64,000 nt of DNA, taken from the NCBI GenBank assembly GCA_013339895.1, contig JABACO010000010.1, positions 8,303,453 to 8,367,452 on the forward strand. The letters run 5' to 3'. Positions within the stretch are counted from its first letter, which is position 1; each line of letters starts with the position of its first letter. Positions 9,806 through 19,917 of the stretch are shown here, one piece after another. Source of the stretch: Ephydatia muelleri (Eukaryota > Porifera > Demospongiae > Spongillida > Spongillidae). The notes beneath the pieces are model-generated. The model was not told the DNA's origin. It saw only the letters and a list, made by a program, of their open reading frames with translations, and did no database searches. The position numbers and the translations under genes are program-made.

Positions 9806-11834
9806 GTGGCTCAACCGTATTATCACCTACACAAGTGGCTCAAGATGAACTGTGCATGTATTCATCAGCTCCACACAGTGTCCAACCATCTTCATCACCC
9901 GCATACAGTGTTCAACCATCTTCATCGCCTCCACAGAGTGCCCAACCATCTTCATCACCTGCACACATGCAGTGTACAACCATCTTCATCACCTGCACAC
10001 AGTATCCAACCATCTTCATCACCTGCACAGTGTCCAACCATCTTCATCACCTGCACACATGCAGTGTACAACCATCTTCATCACCTCCACAGAGTGTCCA
10101 ACCATCTTCATCACCTGCACACATGCAGTGTACAACCATCTTCATCACCTGCACACAGTGCCCAACCATCTTCATCACCTCCACAAACTGCCCAACCATT
10201 TCCATCATTTACACCACCTTCTAAACTCAGTAGTGCAACAAAACGTTCCAGAAAATATCTCCAAATGAAAGAGAAAGTACAGATAATAAATGAGCTTAAG
10301 GTTGGAAAGTCAGTGCCTGATGTTGCACAGCAATTTGGAATTGGAATAACTCAAGTGTACAAAATATATAAAGCGAAAGATGAATTTCTGAAGTCTATTG
10401 AGTCTGTACCACAAGACTGTAAAACAAAGGAAAAACATCCTGTTATTTTTGCTGCAGTTTTTGATTGGTTTTATTCTTTGAGAACTCTGAGAGGTGCTCG
10501 CAAGCCACTCCCAGTTTCAAGGTCTCTTATTCAAGCTCGTGCTTTATACCGAAGCTAAGAAGCGTGGAATCACCGAGTTCAAAGCCTCAGATGGGTGGTT
10601 TGGTCGTTGGAGATGTGATATAATGTAGGTACATGTAAGTCAGTTCGTTTACATGGGGAGGCTGCTGATTTAAACATTGAAGAAGCTGAGCAAGAAATAC
10701 AAGTACGTAGACAAGCTATTGCTGCAGGACGATACAAACAGGACAACATTTTTAAAATGGATGAGACAGCATTGTTCTATAGGGCTATACCTAATCGTAG
10801 ATATAGTTTAAAGGAAGGAGACAGTAGGCAAGCAGGAAGGGGTAGCAAAGCTACGAAAACTAAAGATGATTAGCTGCAATTTTATGTACAAATGCCATAG
10901 GTACATGCAAGATATCTCCTGCCTTAGTAGGTAGTAGCAAAAAGCCACGCTGTTTTAGAAGAAATCCTGTGTGTATTCCCTATTTTTCCCAGCCAAACAC
11001 ATGGAGTGATAGTGAAATTTTCAGTAAATGGTGGAATGACATTTTTTTAAAGGAGATACGTACATGGACAACTGAGCCTATAGCATTGTTAATTGATGGA
11101 TTTTCTGGTCATGGCAACAACTGTACTGATCCACTTGGTCAAGTTACGATTTTTAAGTTCCCGTGAAACGTGACATCAGTTTTCCAGCCATTGGATCAAG
11201 GGATCATAGCAGCATTTAAAGCTCACTATAAATGTATGCTCCTTGAAAAACTTGTTAGTAATGCTCCTTCATTTGATACTTTACAGGTGATGGCTAAACA
11301 GCTCCCAGCTGGTTGTGCGGGTCTAGAGTATGGCAACCCCCCACATGTTAGTGATGCAGCACAACTGATGAAAGATGCCTGCAAAATTACATCAGAAACA
11401 ATTGAAGCATGCTGGAAGTGTGCCCGGTGTCTAGATGGAATGAAAGTACATGTAGCAACACTGCAGATTATGTAGAGCAAATAGACCAGGAGTCTGTGGT
11501 ACAAATGAACACCACCCTTTCATCCCTGCCACTGTCAGATGCTTGTGTAACTCACATGCTCAGTTCAAATGGTCTAGATGTGCTGACAAATGAAGTCCAA
11601 AAAACAGCCTCCAATATGTTGTTGGAATGGCTTCACTTAGAGGACACAGCAGAGATTGAACAAAATGGCGATCTACAAGATGATGCTACAGAAGATCCAC
11701 TAGATCCATTAGAGAAGGTGTCAATGTTACATAAAATGCTGCCTATGTTACACAATTTACATGCAATTGGGGTGAAGATATGTGATCCTTACATCACTAA
11801 TGCGGCCAGGCAGATGTGTCAGCGTGTCATCTAA
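9806..11834 (+). pseudogene. pogo/Tigger-like DDE transposase, decayed
   Basis: The Ser/Pro-rich repeat region is followed by a psq-type helix-turn-helix at 10235-10400 (VQIINELKVGKSVPDVAQQFG). After frame breaks at 10556 and 10620 the DDE domain is readable. It shows MDETALFYRAIP (first Asp, about 10757), LLIDGFSGH (second Asp, about 11090) and FQPLDQGIIAAFKAHYK (third Asp, about 11190), the order and spacing of the pogo/Tigger group of Tc1-mariner transposases. Stops occur near 10873 and 11164, and the C-terminal acidic tail (11462-11834) is in another frame. The gene would cut and paste its own element. This copy cannot make a full protein. I did not find terminal inverted repeats. Confidence 0.75.
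9880..10210 (+). repeat. 30-36 bp minisatellite in transposase N-terminal region
   Basis: About ten imperfect copies of a 30-bp unit coding SVQPSSSPAH in one frame, with some units lengthened by a few bases (CATGCAG insertions), which shifts the frame. It directly precedes the DNA-binding region of the pogo-like gene, and the last copies are in frame with it. Confidence 0.75.
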
Positions 11835-12278
11835 TCTTCCTGTCTAGAGAGACCCAAACGTTAATGATACTTGTACATGTTCCTCAACTGAAAGACTCAT
11901 GCATGCATGGGGACAAGCTTCTAGTAAGTAATACACATAAAAACTCTTTTATCATTTATACACGGCTGAAAATTCTTACATCGTATATGTGAAAATCATA
12001 TGTACAATGCTCATTACAAACAGAAAAAAAAATGCTGCTAATAAATAGTGTGATTCATTTAACATAACGTGTTCCAATTTTGACACACATAAGCGTGGAG
12101 TGCAGAAGTTAAGTGCAGATGCATGTAAGGAAATTCCCAGGCAATTAAAATGATACAACTTACATAAATGAATTGAAAAGGAAGCAAATCATCTATCCTG
12201 CATGGAGCATGTCTCCCATCCTTCATGTGGCAATGGGACTACATACGTGATCAGTGGCGTGGTTGCTATTTATTGGCT

Positions 12279-12317
<39 letters not shown>

Positions 12318-12340
12318 GGGGGGGGGCACTTGCATATTTT

Positions 12341-12371
<31 letters not shown>

Positions 12372-12990
12372 ACTTAGGTAGATTGGGTTATTGCGTGATG
12401 TTAAAGAAGTGCTCTGGACAATTCGGATGAACTTTGTGCAAGTTGCTGTACAATGGCCTCATTAGAAATGGACATTAGAAGTTTCTTCTCTATTGCCATC
12501 AACATGAGCCCCTCTAGCCTTTCTTGGCACCATGGTAGATCGGAGACGTGTTTTAACTCTCTTTAGTTAAAATAAATTTTATTTCATGGAATTCCGAGCG
12601 CAATTTTTCACTGAACGTGTGATACCTATATGGAACCACTTACCCCTGTCACTTCATTGAACATTACAGTTTTTCGTACCCGACTTAGATCTGTTGACCT
12701 ATCACCCTTTTGTACGTTATATCCCTTCCATGTTTAGGCAGTTTGTAAGTGCACGTACACATCGTGCCACTACTTGCCTTTTTGCATATGCATGTATGTT
12801 TATATGTATGCAATCAATCAAAATCAAAAATCAAATCAAATCAAATCAAATAAATTCCCAATGCATAGACACACGACTCCTTTCACATGACCCAGTATAG
12901 CACCTTCCCCACTTACAAGAACAGTGTATTGGATTAGCTTCATTGTGCACACTGCCAAGCAGCACATTAATCCAAACACACACACACACA
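11835..12990. other. Repeat-rich stretch, no gene recognised
   Basis: Contains a CAGTGGCGTGG end (12252) followed by a 38-bp poly-G run (12279-12316) and a 27-bp poly-C run (12345-12371), probably a truncated hAT-type MITE. An (AATCA)n tract lies at 12818-12852. Confidence 0.5.
12279..12371. repeat. Poly-G/poly-C block
   Basis: G runs at 12279-12316 and 12318-12326, then a C run at 12345-12371. The G and C tracts are complementary and could pair with each other or form quadruplex structures. Their length is uncertain in any assembly. Confidence 0.85.
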
Positions 12991-12991
12991 C

Positions 12992-13418
12992 CAGTGGCGT
13001 ATCCAGAGAGGGTGCTCCGGGTGCTTGAGCACCCCCCTCAGCCTTAGGTGGTAAAATTATTAAAAATTATACTTTGTATTATTAATAATTAGTCGCCGCG
13101 TATATTCAATCATGTCGATTTTAAAGCACTTTCAAAAATCGAAAGTAGTGCCACCAAGTGCCGCGACCTCATTGGCTGTTTCAAGCGATGCAGCCAATAT
13201 AGGTAAAATTCTCTGCCTGCGTTACGTAGGTGGTTTCCACAAGAAAATATCTACATGTAGATATTTTCTGTGTATCGGACCTGAGGCGGAATGGCCCCCC
13301 CCCCCCCCCCACTTTTCGTATATCGGACCTGAAGCGCCCCCCCCCCCCCCCCCCCCCACTTTTTGTATGGGGCCTGACCTTAAGCACCCCTCTCGCTGAA
13401 ATCCTGGATACGCCACTG
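12992..13418. mobile_element. hAT-type MITE with CAGTGGCGTATCCAG ends
   Basis: The TIR CAGTGGCGTATCCAG at 12992 pairs with CTGGATACGCCACTG ending at 13418, enclosing 427 bp. At 13112 a short frame (MSILKHFQKSKVVPP) resembles the start of hAT/ZMYM-type transposases, so this is probably an internally deleted derivative. It contains two poly-C runs (near 13297 and 13337). The CA-rich flanks hide any target duplication. Confidence 0.65.
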
Positions 13419-13429
13419 CACACCACACA

Positions 13430-13485
13430 CACATACACGCACCACACACACACACACACACCACCACACACACACACACACACAA
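13430..13485. repeat. (CA)n-rich tract
   Basis: CA dinucleotide tract with CCA interruptions. Open frames across it on both strands are artefacts. Confidence 0.85.
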
Positions 13486-13723
13486 GCAAACATAACCAAC
13501 ACAAGTGGTTCATAATGACATAATTTCATTCCCATGGAAGTAAAAAGGAAGTTCATAATGGAGATTAAAAACAGCATGCACGTTTTCAAAACAATAAAGC
13601 TAGTACATAGTGGGCTATGATGAAGGCATGGCTATGTTGGACTTAGGCATGACTACACACACAATCACATACACACACACACACACCCTATACACACCTC
13701 ATAACACACACCCTCATACACAC

Positions 13724-14115
13724 CATGGTACAGGTATGGCTCTGATGATCACCATGGTACAGGCATGGCTATGATGAACACCATGGTACAGGCATGGCTA
13801 TGATGAACACCATGGTACAGGCGCCATGATGAACACCACGGTACAGGCGCCATGATGAACACCATGGTACAGGCATGGCTCTGATGAACACCATGGTACA
13901 GGCATGGCTCTGATGAACACCATGGTACAGGCATGGCTCTGATGAACACCATGGTACAGGCATGGCTCTGATGAACACCATGGTACAGGCATGGCTATGA
14001 TGAACACCATGGTACAGGCATGGCTATGATGAACACCATGGTACAGGCATGGCTCTGATGAACACCATGGTACAGGCATGGCTATACGATGGACTTCATG
14101 GTAAAGGCATGGCTA
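13724..14115. repeat. 29-bp minisatellite
   Basis: About 13 copies of a 29-bp unit containing CCATGGTACAGGCATGGCT, mostly head to tail, with two shortened units at 13819-13860. Satellite copies recur at 14665-14725. Since 29 is not a multiple of 3, all minus-strand frames read through with the same rotating peptide. I regard these frames as non-genic. Confidence 0.9.
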
Positions 14116-14345
14116 CACACACACACCACACAAACACACACTCTCATGCATACACAACCAACACACACACACCAACACACACACAACCCATACACAGACC
14201 CCATATACACACACTTCATATACGCACACCATACACACACCTCATACACACCTCATACACACCTCATACACACACCCCATACATCCCCATGCCTACACAC
14301 ACATACATACACAGCACACACACAGAAACACATGGACACACTCTA
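14116..14345. repeat. CA-rich degenerate repeat
   Basis: A degenerate CACAC/CATACAC tract adjoining the 29-bp minisatellite. Confidence 0.75.
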
Positions 14346-15560
14346 CTGTGGCATGCAAATAATCCATGCAAATCTTAAAATAGGCTGACACCATGATGAA
14401 GACAACTGAAACATGGGACATGGAATTGGAGGGCTTTTGCTAAATTACAACAGATGCTGATGCCATGCGAGGATGGTCGATCTAGACCCAACTGCACCCT
14501 AAAGTGTTGTACGGATGTGTGTCTAAAATATCAGCTATTTGTGAGATATCTGTGTTAAGAGCTTGATTAAGTACATGTAGCTACTAAAGACCCTTTTTGA
14601 GCCAGTGGTATGTCAGTTGGTTAATCAGAGGTTAGCAAAAGATGTCCTATTCCATGCATGATGATGGACACCATGGTACAGGCATGGTACAGACATGGCT
14701 ATGAGGACACCATGGTACAGGCATGGTTCACAACCAAATTTTAAATTAGTTCTTTATGTGTTATAGTACACACATGTAGTGCATGAGAGAAGAGAAAGAA
14801 AGTTACAATTCTGAACAGAGGCTTGGCTAGCTATGTCTTCCAGTACTCAAACCCACACCCATTCACACATAAAAGGGACACTACTTTGGAGTATGCTAAC
14901 ACCACAGTTGCCATCTGTGACTTACATATGAATTACAGTATGCAGCGTTCTAAAATGCAATCTGCAACGGACCAAATAACATCTAACATGTCAAAACTTT
15001 TTAAATGTATAGAAACAAGGAACAAATTAAGCTACAACTCTTCAGACTGAAGGCTTAGCTAAAGCAATTTCATTAGGATTGAAAACAAACACAGACACAC
15101 ACACAAGCAGTCCACGCACGTACACACACATACAAACACAGGGTGATCAGTGGTCCACAATGACATAACGTCATTCCTATTGTTACACATGGAAGTGAAT
15201 AGGTCATATTTAGCTACCTTCCTAGTGTAGACAAGTGTTCTAGGATGCAATTTATAATGGTAATTAATAATAACATGCCAACTCTCATAGGCAAAGCTAG
15301 TACACAGTGCACAAGAGAAGGGAAACAAAGTTACAATTATCATTGACTATAAAGGCATATGGGTGTGCATGAGTATACGACGATCATGCAACTAGTGGCC
15401 CACTCCTTTGTTGTATGTTTGACACTATACAGATTAGACCGCACACGGTTTGCATTGGGGAATGCACACAAGCCATTAACTCTATAGCCTCTTGTTAACT
15501 AGCTCTGACAGAGCTGTGCAATAATTAGAAAAACGATTGGCGTTTGCAGCTAGTACATGC
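14346..15560. other. No gene recognised
   Basis: AT-rich sequence with two stray minisatellite units (14665-14725). A related CA-bearing segment recurs around 15060-15330. I see no conserved frame. Confidence 0.4.
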
Positions 15561-15914
15561 ATGATGGAAAAGAATTCTATCAGAGATGGGGGTTGGCTGG
15601 GAAATGACACGTAAAAGTGTGGAAGGTTTTGTTACAACCGTAGTTAATCAACTCACCCATGTAGCTTGTTGCCTTCGTCGTATGAATGTCGCGTGCGTCC
15701 ATCGTGTCATTGTGCTGGCTTGTTATTTTAACGGTCACATGTACTGTAATTATGGTGGCCACCTTGTCTCGAATGCTACGTACAAAGCGTGCATAAAAGG
15801 GCATCATATTGCTATGGCATCTGCGTGCGGCGGGTTCGTACAGCGTCATACTTTTCTCGGCGTCGCACAAATGTAAATCATAATGGGTGGAGCTCAAGCT
15901 GGATCGCCCGTTGG

Positions 15915-16070
15915 GTTGCATCACGTGCGGGGCAGGTATTTAGTTGCATCACGTGAAGCGATTTTGTTGGCCTGGGGCTGCATTCATCACGTGAGACGAC
16001 TGGATTACCTCATAAGCAAGGCCTGGGAACGGCATCCGCTTGTCGCGAATGCATTGCGCATGCGTAAGGG
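15915..16070 (+). promoter_or_regulatory. Cluster of CACGTG E-boxes with an NRF1-like site
   Basis: Three TCACGTG motifs lie at about 15923, 15952 and 15988, two of them within the repeated string TTGCATCACGTG. A GCGCATGCG NRF1-like core lies at 16056-16064. Such clustering suits a metazoan promoter or enhancer. I cannot point to a first exon, so the assignment is tentative. Confidence 0.3.
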
Positions 16071-17060
16071 CAAATTACCATTTTAATTGAGGTTTTTGCG
16101 AGCTTTTCGTGGTGAAAAAAGTTCTCTAGGTCAAAATTGGAATCATAGCAGGAATCTAGATCGAGCTGGTCAATTGGTAGGGTAATCAAAGGTTAATTAA
16201 TTTTAATTAATAAAAATTCACCAAACTTGTTGACAAACATTTGCCTAGCCATTCCATGTTAGTTTCAAAATCTCGGATTTTTATCTCAATCCGGTCAACA
16301 GTTATTCCCGTTTAAAACCTTTGCCTTCATTCGCGAACACCCGGTAGATTGCTCTTTAGCAGCCAATAAGCTTTCACTGCTTCCTGTTTGGAAAATTCAT
16401 GATATCGTGCCTTATCTCTATGGTACCATTTCTTTTTCTTGAGTAATAATGAACGTATATATGCTTTGGATATACTGGTACTGTTTTGAAGTAATAGAAC
16501 GCAAAAGAACAAACTTTGAAATTCAGCCACTCAAGATATTAGATACGATCGACATTCCAAAAATCATCCCAGACAAACACCTTCTATGAAGTAGAGGCCA
16601 ATTGAAGGTATTGAGATGGGATATTATCGCAAAATAATTTGCATTATGAAAATCGAGTCAAGGAATAGCGTGGCTATGTTGCGGAAGCTTATAGATACAT
16701 GCAAGAGAATTCAACACATATATAGTCACAACTGCTAGAGAAAGGCACAGAAGTGAAAACATTATCAACGAGAAGAGGATGGGAGACCATTATATTAAGA
16801 GGTCAAGAAAGCTAGAATCACGAGTGGGTTACATGTGCAGTATAATGCATGCATGCATCCACGTCACATCTCTGCTTTCATGTTGTTTCAATCCACAAGG
16901 TGTCGAGTTGTGCATATGCATGTGATAATGAAACTGAGAACTGCAATCCATGTTGGTCGTGCATGCACGAGTTGTGCAATATAGTATTGATATATATATA
17001 TTTTTTTAACAAGATATAAAAAACATTTTCTCTGGTGGTATATAGGATTTGAAGGCAATG
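16071..17060. other. Mostly non-coding; LINE fragment on minus strand
   Basis: At 16340-16515 the minus strand reads AYIRSLLLKKKKWYHRD and EFSKQEAVKAYW, matching a plus-strand piece at 31799-31925. This looks like the linker region of a LINE ORF2. The rest shows no gene. Confidence 0.45.
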
Positions 17061-17063
17061 GTG

Positions 17064-18006
17064 GTGTAAAAAGGAAGGGAACAAGGGATCAACTATGATA
17101 CAAAAAATAAAATAGTCCTATATTTAGCAGTTTTGTGGTACGTACATTTTATGATTCTAAATATAATAGCGAAGGGTCATTTTCGCGGAAACTGACCCAT
17201 ATAAACATATTTGTATCATTTAAATATATAATATATTATGGATCAGTTTCCGAGAAAATGAAAAGTGGCTATATAGATTTTAAGTTATAAAAATGCTTCA
17301 CGTTTGAATCGCTAAAACTCCGTAAAGGTTTAAGCTATCAACTTCCTGTTTCGAACACTTCTTACCACACCACTTCTCTCTACGAAAACCGATTTTGGTG
17401 TCTTACCCTTGCTCCTTGCCGACGTTACAAGGCACAGTACCCCGAGGGGTTCAAAATCCAGGTAGCTTCCTGCAGGAATGTCCAAATCACTTCAAAATCG
17501 AAATGCACGTAAAGGAGTCCTGTCACTATTGATTTCTGCAGATCGTTGATTTTTACCTCATCCGTTATGGAGATACAGCAATGGAAAGTAAAGTCCACGT
17601 TTCCCGCTCGAATCACGCCTTTCTCAGTCCCACTCGGGAGAATGGAAGCGGTTCAAGGACTGAGAAAGGCGCCTTTCTCAGTCCTTGAACCGCTTCCACC
17701 AAAATCGATTTTCGTAGAGAGAAGTGGTGTGGCAAGAAGTTTTCGAAATAGGAAGTTGATAGCTTAAACCTTTACGGAGTTTTAGCGATTCAAACGTGAA
17801 GCATTTTAATAACTTTTTATATATATAGCCACTTTTCATTTTCTCGGAAACTGACCCAAATGTATATATGGGTCAGTTTCCGCGAAAATGACCCTTCGCT
17901 ATAATATTTAGCATCATAAAATGTACGTACCACAAAACTGCTAAATATAGGACTATTTTATTTTTTGTATCATAGTTGATCCCTTGTTCCCTTACTTTTT
18001 TTACAC
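17064..18006. mobile_element. Fold-back element (family G) with a second fold-back nested in its loop
   Basis: Outer arms 17064-17213 and 17866-18006 are reverse complements; for example, the segment holding TAAAATAGTCCTATATTTAG is mirrored at 17942-17965. Between them lies another inverted-repeat unit (17238-17858). The outer left flank (AACATTTTCTCTGG...TATATAGGATTTGAAGGCAA) matches the ends of the fold-backs at 50770-51027 and 54197-54494. No coding sequence. Confidence 0.7.
17238..17858. mobile_element. Fold-back element (family F), shortened right arm
   Basis: Starts GGATCAGTTTCCGAGAAAATG and ends CATTTTCTCGGAAACTGACCC. It has about 165-bp arms (17238-17400 and 17697-17858) and an unpaired left-arm extension (17401-17640). 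Closely related to the complete palindrome 18540-19352. Confidence 0.7.
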
Positions 18007-18349
18007 ACTTTCTTGTTGTTTTTTTTTATCTTGTGCATCATAAAAAGCAAGCACAGTTACATATTGGTAAAGCATAAAATTTATTTGAGAAACGAAACCC
18101 ATGCAGTAAGTAACACGTATTAAAATGAATACGTTATTAATGTGTAGCAAAAAAAGTTTTGCCATTTGGATGTCTTATTATAAATTGACCACTTGTGACT
18201 GATTAAAGTCACCAATAAAGAAATGATAGCTTTTTAAAAAAATGACAAGCTATTATATTTTCACTCTTACCTCGCATACATAGGATGCATGTGTGTTCTT
18301 GGCGAACAGAACAAATCAATAGCTGCAGGATCTGAAGCGATTTGACCAG

Positions 18350-18540
18350 AAAGTTATGGGCATATTAAACCCTTTTGGGTATCGGACGTTGCAATACTAG
18401 AACAGAACCTGTGCAATACCCCAAAATATATTTTATAATACGTAAGTGGTGTAGTATGAAGTGTTGAAAATAGGAAGTCAATAGCATTTACAGTTCAGAA
18501 GATATAGCGATTCAAACGATAAGCATTTTTATAACATTAT
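18350..18540. repeat. Partial family F arm
   Basis: Contains ATACCCCAAAATATATTTTA, GTGGTGTAGTATGAAGTGTT and the inner arm sequence of the divergent member at 62896-63490. It abuts the complete family F palindrome. Confidence 0.55.
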
Positions 18541-19352
18541 ATGGGTCAGTTTCCGAGAAAATGCAAAGTGGCTATATATATAAAAAGTTATAAAAATGCT
18601 TCCCGTTTGAATCGCTAAAACTCCATAACGGTTTAAGCGATCAACCTCCTATTTCGAACACTTCGTGCCACACCACTTCTCTCTACGAAAATATATTTTG
18701 GTGTCTTACCCGTGCTCTTTGCCGACGTTACAAGGCACAGTACCCCGAGGGGTTCAAAATCCAGGTAGCTCCCTGCAGGAATGTCCAAATCATTTCAAAA
18801 TCGATATGCACGTAAAGGAGTCCTGTCACTATTGATTTCTGCAGATCGTTGATTTTTACCTCATCCGTTATGGAGATACAGCAATGCAAAGAAAGTCCAC
18901 GTTTCCCGCTCGAATCGCGCCTTTCTCAGTCCTTGAACCGCTTCCATTCTCCCGAGTGGGACTGAGAAAGGCGCGATTCGAGCGGGAAACGTGGACTTTA
19001 CTTTGCATTGCTGTATCTCCATAACGGATGAGGTAAAAATCAACGATCTGCAGAAATAAACAGTGACAGGACTCCTTTACGTGCATATCGATTTTGAAGT
19101 GATTTGGACATTCCTGCAGGGAGCTACCTGGATTTTGAACCCCTCGGGGTACTGTGCCTTGTAACGTCGGCAAGGAGCAAGGGTAAGACACCAAAATCGG
19201 TTGTCGTAGAGAGAAGTGGTGTGGTAAGAAGTGTTCGAAATAGGAAGTTGATAGCTTAAACCTTTACGGAGTTTTAGCGATTCAAACGTGAAGCATTTTT
19301 ATAACTTTAAATCTATATAGCCACTTTTCATTTTCTCGGAAACTGACCCATA
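18540..19352. mobile_element. Complete family F fold-back palindrome
   Basis: About 813 bp, nearly a perfect inverted repeat centred near 18946. The left tip TGGGTCAGTTTCCGAGAAAA pairs with TTTTCTCGGAAACTGACCCA at the right. The loop is only about 30 bp around 18930-18960. Arm sequence includes the CCCCGAGGGG palindrome at 18741 and its mirror. Open frames on it are arm translations without motif. Confidence 0.8.
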
Positions 19353-19429
19353 TATATATATGGGATTGTTTTAGCAAAAAGGGACCCAACACATATTATT
19401 ATTTTTTTATGTTACAAAAAATGCAGCTA

Positions 19430-19694
19430 CAGTAGCGGTCACAAAAAACTTGACGTTTTTTATTATGCCGTTGCGGACAGAAGTGTAGAGTCACAGAAGC
19501 ACTCCAGCTCCATTGTCTCCTTCTCTCCAAGGGACACTATCTCTCCATACGAAATGTGCTCGCGAACGGTAGATAAGAAACTGTTAAATAAAGGCGTCCG
19601 TGTGCAGTACAGTTGCTATACCGTGCGGTCCTTTGAAATGACCGTGCGACTACAATGGCATAATTAAAAACGTCAAGTTTTGTGACCGCTACTG
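19430..19694. mobile_element. Mariner-type MITE
   Basis: 265 bp flanked by TA on both sides (19428-19429 and 19695-19696), with inverted ends CAGTAGCGGTCACAAAA and TTTTGTGACCGCTACTG. TA duplication and the TIR form fit non-autonomous Tc1/mariner elements. Confidence 0.75.
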
Positions 19695-19696
19695 TA

Positions 19697-19917
19697 TTGG
19701 ATTGTTTTGTTTGTTAATTTTTATATCATCAGTTTCGAAGATACAGTTGAACAAACTACGTGCACGTTTTCCGCCACCTCCCGGCCATAAATTGAGAGCG
19801 GGGACAAGATTTGCCCAAATCATTGGCGCAAATCACACACGAAAACATGCACGTAGTTTGTTAACTGTATTTCCGTAGTGCATGACATAAAAATTAACAA
19901 ACAGAACAATCCAAATA
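19697..19917. mobile_element. Short fold-back element
   Basis: The left end TTGGATTGTTTTGTTTGTTAA is mirrored by TTAACAAACAGAACAATCCAA at the right. The inner arms also pair (AACTACGTGCACGTTTTC with its complement at 19840-19862). Non-coding, and adjacent to the mariner-type MITE. Confidence 0.65.

Noticed and set aside
13181-13589. Frames over CA and poly-C tracts
   Set aside because: Pure simple-repeat translations.
13749-14079. Long minus-strand frames repeating VPWCSSEPCLYHG-type peptides
   Set aside because: They are the rotating translation of a 29-bp minisatellite, open in all frames for that reason.
13724-14115. CRISPR-like regular repeat
   Set aside because: Units are contiguous with no unique spacers, and the genome is eukaryotic.
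14615-14650. tRNA-like A-box (GTCAGTTGGTTAATCAGAGG)
   Set aside because: No cloverleaf or B-box follows at the right distance.
15586-15876. Plus-strand 96-codon frame beside the E-box cluster
   Set aside because: No motif, no splice context and an antisense frame of equal length. Coding cannot be supported.
17430-17460. B-box-like GGTTCAAAATCC suggesting a tRNA or SINE
   Set aside because: It is part of the family F fold-back arm and lacks an A-box or cloverleaf.
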